A DNA stretch of 64,000 nt from Diabrotica undecimpunctata (taxonomy: Eukaryota > Arthropoda > Insecta > Coleoptera > Chrysomelidae). Positions 56,091 through 64,000 of the stretch are shown here, piece by piece (the stretch's first letter is position 1; each line of letters begins with the position of its first letter). The notes under the pieces are model-generated. The model searched no databases and was not told where the DNA came from. It saw only the letters and a list, made by a program, of their open reading frames with translations. The DNA lies in the NCBI RefSeq assembly GCF_040954645.1, contig NC_092807.1, positions 3,348,001-3,412,000 on the forward strand, given 5' to 3'. The translations under genes and the position numbers were made by a program.

Positions 56091-58380
56091 TACTTCAAGG
56101 TTCTAAGAGAACGGTTCATTCTACACAAAAAATGCTCATAAACATTTTTTTTTTTTAAATTATCTCAGCTAAATTTTTTATTTAAAACATTTTTTTCTAC
56201 GGTGTATTCTCGGTAAATTGATTTTTTTGCGTTTTTACCCCCCTGCGAGAGAGGTTATAGGGGGACGCCTGGCGGTAAAGGTGGTAAACTTTTTTGCATC
56301 GTTTTTGGGGTTCCAAAACTAATATTCTCGGCAAAATTCAGCTTGTTCGTATGACAACTATCTGACGACTGGACTAAAACAATAAATGACCAAATGTTTT
56401 TCAAAATTTCACAATAAAAACTTAAGGCTTCTATCTGTGTACATATATTTGTAAATTGAGAAACTTATTTCCACATCAACGGATGTACTGGAAGCATATA
56501 TATTTTAAATTCACAAAAATATTTGGTTCTAAAATTATTTTTTCGCAAAAATTACCAGCAAGAACGTCAGCTACCTCAGTAAGTTTTTAAAAACCATTGT
56601 TTTTTAGAATTACTGTTTAAAATTTGTGAAAAATATCTTTTCCAGTGACTTTTCAAGCTATTTTTTCAATAATTATGCATTTTTAGTAAAATTGTGCCAC
56701 CTTTCCATATAATTTACCGGTCTTCACCTTTAGTATTTAAAATCAAATACGATCTTACATTGTTTATAAATAAAAAATGTCGTTTAATCTTTTGCAAATT
56801 TTTGCAAACTGCAAACAGTTGTTACGATATCTGTATTAACAAGTGTTTTGGGAATAGTTTCTTCCGTGGTTTATAAACGCATTAACACTAACAACAAAAT
56901 GAAAATTTAAGACGACAATGATCTAAAATCGGATGTAAATATGTACCAACTCGTGAATCCAGCAGTGGAAAAGCTAGCATCTTAAGTCTTTAGACATAAT
57001 GTAGAAACAGGACACATTGGATGTATCAATGCTATTAGATAAGTAAAAAGGAAGAGTGTCACATTATGTCAATTCCAACATGGTTTACAAAAAACAGTCA
57101 AGGCATTTCGCCTCTCATATCTTTTCTTGTAGATTCAATATTTAAAATCCCATTTTATCTATCTGTAAAGTTGCCTTTATGAGTTTATTGTAAACAAATT
57201 TACGCCAAAATTGCTCTGAAATTGCATCCCTAATAAGTTTTATCGATTTTTAATACCTGCTACTCGAAGTTTTCTAATCAAAACTTCCATTTTATCGTCA
57301 GCACACTCTCCCCAAGCCAATAAAACTTCCTGAAAGTTGGAAAGAGACTTTTTAAATCGAGCAAACGTTAACAGAGTTTGGGATGTGTGTTTAGGTTAAG
57401 GACTGAACGCGAGCATTCGATTACGTATCGAGAGGTAAAAAAATCTAAAGTTTTATGTATACCGATGAGACTAATATAGCGACAGAAAATGAGTAAATAC
57501 TAAATACGGCAGATAAATTAACACATTTAAAATCAGTGTCGTCAAGTCATTTTAAAAGAGATGAAATAAAAAGAAAATAGTTCCTTTGCCATATTTAAAA
57601 CAACAAAGAAGTTTTTAAAAACTTGATTTACGTCCAAAAAAAGCTACTAAATATCTCCATATTCTTCCGTTTTGTCAATGTGAAAACACATTTTCTTTGT
57701 TTGTGCAAGAGGGAAAACAACTGCCAAAACATAACCTTCCAACCTGTATAAAGAAAATAAAATATGTATTTGAATTGATATTTTTTTCATTTGTGTAGAA
57801 GCTATCGATGACAATAAATCTATTTTTCCAATATTCCTCTTTTTAACACGTTCGCTGCTTACGTTTTGTAAAATTTTTCCTTCAATGATGTACGACAAGT
57901 TATTTTATGTAATTAAGTGTACTTTTTCCAACAAAAGTCAATATCAAAGTGTGACTATCTGTGAATGAAGACAATCGCTTCATTGGAAGCCGAAAATACA
58001 TTTTTTTAGATATAAACTTGAACTTTGAAATTCAATTTTCTTTAACCAATTTTTTTTGGTATTTTTTACGTGCAGTACCTATGGTTTTTATTATTATAAT
58101 ATATGCTATAAATATCTTGACCGTATAAAAATTTTCATCAAAAAAGAGTTCCAAAAGAAAAATATAATGCTATTGTTTATAACTTCGTCGCAAATACCGA
58201 TCACCTTTGACTCAGGAACTAAAAAAGGCATTTCTGAACACTAGTTCACACACAGTTCCTGAATTAAAGGGTAAAGTTTAGGAAATTTGTAACAACTTTC
58301 AACCAGACATTATGTCAAAACATTAGTATAATAGGCCCTACGCTAAAGAGGATTAATGCCGTTTTAAAAGTTAGGGTTAC
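56091..58380. other. No recognised gene
   Basis: AT-rich. The start may contain the 5' part of the transposase-like gene. A minus-strand frame at 57647-57898 (GYVLAVVFPLAQTKKMCFHI) is suggestive of a transposase tail but could not be assigned. Confidence 0.3.
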
Positions 58381-58384
58381 TCTA

Positions 58385-58575
58385 CACAGCGGATTAATAT
58401 GCGCAAGACTATACTTTTTATTTTTGTTGATTTTATAATTATTGTAGTTGATAAAAGCATTGCATATTGTTGATTAATTGGTAAAACCATGTAGTACCAA
58501 ATAACCTTAATCGTATACGTTTAATTTATAATACATAGTTAAATAAATTCTAAATCAGAACAATAATATTTTGTA
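58385..58575. repeat. Relative of the 16.7-kb repeat (empty site)
   Basis: ATTTTATAATTATTGTAGTTGATAAAAG...GTTAAATAAATTCT matches 16740-16857 joined to 18128-18165, without the LINE. It serves as an uninterrupted reference for that insertion. Confidence 0.75.
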
Positions 58576-59865
58576 GCATTTTGGATATGTTCCTGTTGAA
58601 AATTAAGAGCGTAGCCACAAAATTTCAAATTTAGAATAAACAAAAAGTTTTGTTGAATTAGATATTTGAAATTAAAAATCACACTAAATTTTCTCTTTTT
58701 TTTTTTCAACCCTGTAACTTATTAAAATAAACATTATAGAAATTTTCAGGGACTTTCGGCCCTCAGTTATAATGTAATCTTTCATTCTCCGTTTAAATTT
58801 TTCAAAAATACTTATTAGTTTTTTTTTAGGATTCGGAAAAAATGAATGCATTTAAAAAGCATTGGCCCGAAATTTTGCGCCTACGCTCTTTGATAAAAGA
58901 GAATATATAAAATGTATTATGAAGTAGAAGAAAATTATTAATCTTTAGCTATTTTAATATTTCATTAATCTGATTGGTGACATATCTCCGGTAATCCAGT
59001 AAAATAAGGCAAAAAAGGGGGCAAACCTCGGAATGAAAGATAATAAGCTGAAAATTTGCATACGTCTTTATTTTGATGGTATAAAACTTACCTCAAAAGT
59101 CTCATATAATCACGTGTCCGCGACTTAAGATATTTAAGGTCAAAGGTCACGAAAATGAGTTTTCTCCAAATATCTCGTTTCCCTTACACTTTATGACATT
59201 TAAGGTGGTAAAAAAAATTGTAGAATGGAAAATTCTGTTCAATTTTTGTCTCAAGTACTTTTATGTACCTTCAACCCTTCTTAAGATAGAGCGCAAAGAG
59301 TGGAGGACCGCTTACCTGTGTATACGGTAACGCGAAGTCAGCCAGTAGGATTTAATAAATAATAAGTTATATAGTTAATTATTCACTTTAAATACTATTA
59401 TTATCATTAAATTTTTATTATTTATTATTTAATAAACTATATTTATATATACTAATTATAAAATATATATTTTTTATATAATATTTATTTTATTTTAAAC
59501 AAACATACAATATTAAATAAAATACTTTTCGTCCATATTACTACGAATATTATATCTCGAAATACAAATATCTTGTACGGCGGTTGCTGTTTCTGCGAAG
59601 CTGTAGCAGATGCTCCTTTGTTATATATGACCTAACCGGTTTTTTTTTAATATGACTTTCCACACACCGTGGCGAATGAGTTTGGGACTTCTATGTATAT
59701 ACGCACAATAGCGGTGGAGGGATATTTCACTTGATGATGGGAATGGTAGGGTAGAGCTATTTCTCTGCGTTAGTATTTCTTTACCGAAAAAAATTTATTT
59801 TATCGTTCAGTTGAAAACGACATCTTAGCATCGACAGACGTATAATTTTGAGTGAATATTTTTAA

Positions 59866-61386
59866 TTGCAATGGCTGATTTGTGTTTTATTAACGATAAG
59901 CGTCATAAAACATCTAAAAAATAACAAAGCACCTGGCATAGATGGAATAACTGCAGAACTGATAAAGAATGGTGGACATGCGCTATGGAGGCGTATCCAT
60001 AAACTAATCGACCGCATATGGACACTAGAAGTCATCCCAGAAGATTGGAAAGTGGGAATCATACTTCCTATGTACAAAGGGGGAGACAAACGACTCTGCA
60101 AAAATTATAGGGGCATAACAGTTTTAAATGTCATCTACAAGATATTATCAGGAATTATATATAGCCGCCTGGAATCGTTTTCGGAGGAGATTATTGGTGA
60201 ATGCCAATGTGGCTTCAGACCAAAGAGGTCAACTATAGACCAAATACATATGTTAAGAGGTATACATGAAAAATGTGTTGAATATAACATACCTATTTAC
60301 AACTTGTATATCGATTTCAAACAGGCGTTTGATGGAGTAGATCGACAAAAGATGTTAAAGCAACTATCTATGTTAGGGATACCCAATAAGTTGGTTAAAC
60401 TTATACGAATGACTCTGGAGGGTTCCAAAGCTATGGTGAGAATAGATGGAGATATGACGCAGGCCTTTGATATTGAAAATGGAGTTAGACAAGGGGATGC
60501 CTTATCAACAACACTTTTTAATCTAACTTTAGAAGCTGTTGTTAGAAAACTGGATGTAAACGGCTGTATTAATACAAGAGCTATGCAAATATGCGCATAT
60601 GCAGATGATGTTGCCATAATAAGCCGCAACAAAAGGGTATTGAGCGAAAAAGTCATAGAACTAAAACGAGAAGCTGCTACGTTTGGTCTATATATAAATG
60701 AAAGCAAAACAAAATATATGGAGTGCACAAAATCGAATGAACATGAGAATCTGAAGGTAGACAACCATACCTACAAATATGCCTCCACTTTTCCCTACCT
60801 AGGCTCAATAATAAATGACAACAACAACATCAGTCAAGAAATACAAGCACGGATTCTTAGCGGTAATAAGTGCTTTTATGCATACAAAGACTTAATGAAA
60901 AGTAAGTTACTGAATCGTGAGTCTAAGCTGAGAATCTACAAAACAGTAATTAGACCAGTGGTCACATATGGATGTGAAACGTGGACCCTCTCAACCACTG
61001 ATGAAAATCAACTGAGAATATTTGAGCGCAAAATACTAAGGAAGATATTTGGACCAACCCAATGCAGCGATAGTTCGTGGAGAATTAAAATGAACCACGA
61101 GCTGGATGAACTAATGCAGAGCGCAGATATTGTCAGATTTGTAAAATCACAAAGACTAAACTGGCTTGGTCACCTAGAAAGAATGCCAGATAATCGAGCT
61201 GTAAAAGTAATCCAGAGATGGAAGCCCCAAGGAAACAGAACAAGAGGAAGGCCCCGTAAAAGATGGATAGACGACGTAGAGAGGGATCTTAAAACCATGA
61301 ACATCAGGCAGTGGCGAAGGAAAGTATCCGACAGGGCAGAATGGAAGAACATTGTTAAGCAGGCCAAGACTCACAAAGGGTTGTAG
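59866..61386 (+). CDS. Reverse transcriptase of 5'-truncated RTE-like LINE (506 codons)
   Basis: The first ~11 codons come from the host element; LINE similarity starts at KHLKNNKAPGIDGITAELI. RT motifs: DWKVGIILPMYKGGDK (60-74), NYRGITVLNVIYKILS (80-95), YIDFKQAFDGVD (first aspartate D150), GVRQGDALSTTLF (206-218) and AYADDVAII (aspartates 247-248). Then thumb VIRPVVTYGCETW, LNWLGHLERM and the basic tail RTRGRPRKRWIDDV. No stop or frameshift from the RT start to the end. The endonuclease is missing through 5' truncation, so independent mobility is unlikely. A (GAA)n tail follows the stop. The intact frame suggests a recent insertion. Confidence 0.88.
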   Translation: MQWLICVLLTISVIKHLKNNKAPGIDGITAELIKNGGHALWRRIHKLIDRIWTLEVIPEDWKVGIILPMYKGGDKRLCKNYRGITVLNVIYKILSGIIYSRLESFSEEIIGECQCGFRPKRSTIDQIHMLRGIHEKCVEYNIPIYNLYIDFKQAFDGVDRQKMLKQLSMLGIPNKLVKLIRMTLEGSKAMVRIDGDMTQAFDIENGVRQGDALSTTLFNLTLEAVVRKLDVNGCINTRAMQICAYADDVAIISRNKRVLSEKVIELKREAATFGLYINESKTKYMECTKSNEHENLKVDNHTYKYASTFPYLGSIINDNNNISQEIQARILSGNKCFYAYKDLMKSKLLNRESKLRIYKTVIRPVVTYGCETWTLSTTDENQLRIFERKILRKIFGPTQCSDSSWRIKMNHELDELMQSADIVRFVKSQRLNWLGHLERMPDNRAVKVIQRWKPQGNRTRGRPRKRWIDDVERDLKTMNIRQWRRKVSDRAEWKNIVKQAKTHKGL

Positions 61387-61389
61387 CGC

Positions 61390-61415
61390 CATTAGAAGAA
61401 GAAGAAGAAGAATTA
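61390..61415 (+). repeat. (GAA)n LINE 3' tail
   Basis: TTAGAAGAAGAAGAAGAAG marks the 3' end of the LINE, similar to tails at 13322 and 55500. Confidence 0.8.
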
Positions 61416-62029
61416 AATATAAAAATGATTATTGTTGAATTCTGCACTTGATCTTAATTTATCGTATATACAGCTGTTAAAAATATCATTAAAGTTCATT
61501 TATAATATTTCATTTAATGTATGTTTGTTAAAAATAAAATAAATATTATATAAAAAATATATATTTTATAATTAATATCTATAAATATAGTTTATTAAAT
61601 AATAAATAATAAAAATTTAATGATAATAATAGTATTTTAAGTAAATAATTAACTATATAACTTATTATTTATTGAATCCTACTGGCTGACTTCGCGTTAC
61701 CGTATACACAGGTAAGCGGTCCCCCACTCTTTGCGCTCTATCTTAAGAAGGGTTGAAGGTACATAAAAGTACTTTAGACAAAAATTGAAGAGAATTTTTC
61801 ATTCTACAATTTTTTTTACCACCTTAAATGTCATAAAGTGTAAGGGAAACGAGATATTTGGAGAAAACTCATTTTCGTGACCTTTGACCTTAAATATCTT
61901 AAGTCGCGGACACGTGATTATATGAGACTTTTGAGGTTAGTTTTATACCATCAAAATAAAGACGTATGCAAATTTTCAGCTTATTATCTTTAATTCCGAG
62001 GTTGCATCCTTATTTTACCGGACTACGGG

Positions 62030-63898
62030 TCAATTTTTGTTGTTTCGGCTTTTTAAATACCTAATGTATTTAAGCCAATGTAGATTTTCGCAATATTATC
62101 CGATATACTAATTGTTCATCTTAATAATTTTCATCAATTTTGAAGCTAGATTCTCCAGTGACAATTTTCTATTCTTTTACAGAAATTTTGTTATATATTC
62201 ATAGAATAGATATAATGTAGGCAACTTTGCACTGGTTTAGAATTTGAATTAATTTATAGCATTTAATCAATATTTTTTCAGTCTCTGAATAATCATTCGC
62301 AGCTATAGCATTTTTCATATAAAAATGCTTGCACGTCATTCAAGATTTACGACGTCAGAACCCCACAGCGTTGCCAAAACATCAGAATAGTTAGTAAGTG
62401 AGGAATTTTTAAAATGTCAACTATTTGTCAAACTATTATATTAACAGTAAATACACTTAGTTTTAAGACTACTGCAACACACTAAAATACATAAAAAAAA
62501 CATTTTAATACAAAATTATATATTCTAAATTTTAAACTTACCTCTTTTAGGGCTTTAATAGTAAAAACGTCCCGTCATTATTTCTTGTTCAAAATAATCT
62601 ATCTTATATGAAAGCTTATCAGCTTTCTACAGACTATTTATTTGTTTTGGCATAGCACAATCACAATACACAACAATAATTTAATCTAAATTTAATATGT
62701 ATTTATAAATACAATTTATTAATATATATTATATTATGATCAAATTGTGTAAGAAATCAAAACATAAACCAAATTCTTACTCTAAAAAAGCGGCAACACT
62801 TTATACACTTCTGCCACACGCTGAACTGTCAATAAAATTTGAAGTATTCGCGTATCAGTTGCGTACAATTGTGTAATCTATTTAATTAAAATTATTATTT
62901 TGTGGTATATTAGACTTACAGAGTTATTTCATAAAATTTATATTATTAATAATACTAAATGTTTTTGGTTATTTAATCAATATAATTCCAAAATTCCCAA
63001 TACATTTTTCTGATTATTATACCATGTTGACGCCTATGAAAGATCGAGCAGTTCCGTATGGGTTTCGCATTATTAGCTGTGTTAAAAAAATTTGAACTCT
63101 AACGTTGACGTTCTGGAAATTTTAAATATAAGTGACGTCACTTTATATAAATTGTGACGTGCACGCATTTTTATATGAAAAATACTATACAATGTATTAG
63201 CTCTATGGGGATACGATGAATTTAAAGACCTTATTTTAAAACAATCCACTCGATTCGCAGAGCCAATAGAACGAAAAAGTAAATATTTTGACGACGCTTT
63301 TCTTCTATATTAGAGTGTTTCTCCAATTTATCTGTATTTCCATAATTTTATTTAGTAGTACCATAGGTATCAACTAACTATTCTGTTCCAATCTTACGTT
63401 TACGTGTTTTATAACTATCACGGATAGAGTATTTGACAAAGATCAAGTCCATTATTGCCGATTTTAATCTCACAACATTCTTGTTGATCGTTCGAAGGTC
63501 AATGAATCGAGTGGAATTTCTTTATATTGACATAATTGAGAAGTGGAGTTTTATCTCGGTTTTTTTTCAGCTCATCTTCACACCCAAGTATCAAACCCTT
63601 GAGATCAACTCGTCTGATAAGGCGTTTATCAATAGTTTTTAGAAGTTTACAGGTTGAGAATTATGTTGTTTCTACAATAAATTGAATTTGTACTGAACTT
63701 GATCTTCACGTTTCAATAATACTATTTATTTATTTTTGAATTTTTTTTCCGTTTAATATCCAATATATTTTTCAAAGTGAAGATTTCTTTTTATTGAAAG
63801 TGAAATCGTTTATGAATAAAGAACCGAAATGTCCGATAATCTGTTTATATAGTTTTTATACTGATTTATATGATATTGATTGAATAAACAAATGTTTA
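62030..63898. other. No recognised gene
   Basis: AT-rich throughout; no coding motif, RNA gene or element boundary could be supported. Confidence 0.4.
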
Positions 63899-64000
63899 TA
63901 AGGTTTTATTGATTTTGAGAAAACTTATGATAGAGTTCCTCGAGTTTCTGTAGTGGGTGCTCAATAAAAAAGTAGTTCTCGGTAAATTTGTGAAGATTGT
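63899..64000 (+). pseudogene. LINE RT fragment, cut by window end
   Basis: Reads FIDFEKTYDRVPR, the RT motif A with its catalytic aspartate, then in a shifted frame WVLNKKVVLGKFVKI. This is typical of an RTE-like LINE. It continues beyond the window. Confidence 0.75.

Larger units (their letters stand above)
58991..62026. mobile_element. Element with inverted repeats of about 500 bp, carrying a LINE
   Basis: About 59005-59530 and 61490-62010 are near-perfect inverse copies, including TTGACCTT, the phrase GCGAAGTCAGCCAGTAGGAT and long AT-rich segments. Outer ends are GTAATCCAGTAAAATAAGG and the inverse of CCTTATTTTACCGGACTAC. The centre holds about 300 bp of its own sequence and a LINE. No transposase was recognised, so it is a non-autonomous or foldback-type element; target duplication not resolved. 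Confidence 0.8.

Overview
This window reads as a repeat-dominated stretch of an AT-rich animal genome, most likely an insect and possibly a beetle. That placement is an inference from the transposon repertoire and the long (TA)n tracts; no conserved single-copy host gene was found. Nearly every protein-coding signal belongs to a transposable element, and most are decayed, nested or truncated.

Layout. 0-4 kb: a Tc1-type scrap, then a PLE-derived inverted repeat carrying two opposed hammerhead ribozymes, framed by (TA)n and holding a GC-richer insertion. 4-10 kb: two minus-strand non-LTR retrotransposons (LINEs) flanking an intron-containing fragment of a little-known transposase-like family. 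10.6-18.2 kb: a pogo/Tigger-like relic, a plus-strand LINE split by an inserted element, a hAT-type MITE with a perfect 8-bp duplication, a 1.8-kb TIR element abutting (TA)n, a ~140-bp tandem repeat, and a minus-strand LINE with a visible target-site duplication. 19.4-21.5 kb: a well-preserved Tc1/mariner-superfamily element with an unusually long D-to-E spacing. 22-29 kb: a GAAGTTATACTTC-ended element, a deleted Tc1-like element and LINE fragments. 29.6-33.9 kb: a young, apparently intact Penelope-like element (PLE) with an 839-codon RT/GIY-YIG ORF, arranged as a truncated copy followed in tandem by a full unit, with a hammerhead ribozyme in each repeat.

33.9-43.4 kb: opposed LINE fragments, a Tc1-like element with clear ends, a split piggyBac-like element and another LINE. 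45.1-48.5 kb: a 3.4-kb DD41D mariner-type element containing a 70-bp perfect hairpin insertion, a 5S rRNA-derived sequence and an internal duplication. 50.8-53.1 kb: a pogo/jerky-like transposase relic split by BEL/Pao pol sequence. 54.4-56.1 kb: a second copy of the little-known transposase-like family, broken by a LINE tail. 59-62 kb: an element with inverted repeats of about 500 bp whose central region holds a LINE with a 506-codon ORF. The window ends inside another RT fragment.

The genes do not form a host pathway. The autonomous or near-autonomous machinery visible is the PLE (30657-33176), the LINE ORFs at 7640-9496 and 59866-61386, and the transposases at 19792-20826 and 46753-47801. 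The best second-look items are the PLE/hammerhead arrangements, the perfect hairpin insertion and the little-known transposase family present at two or three loci.
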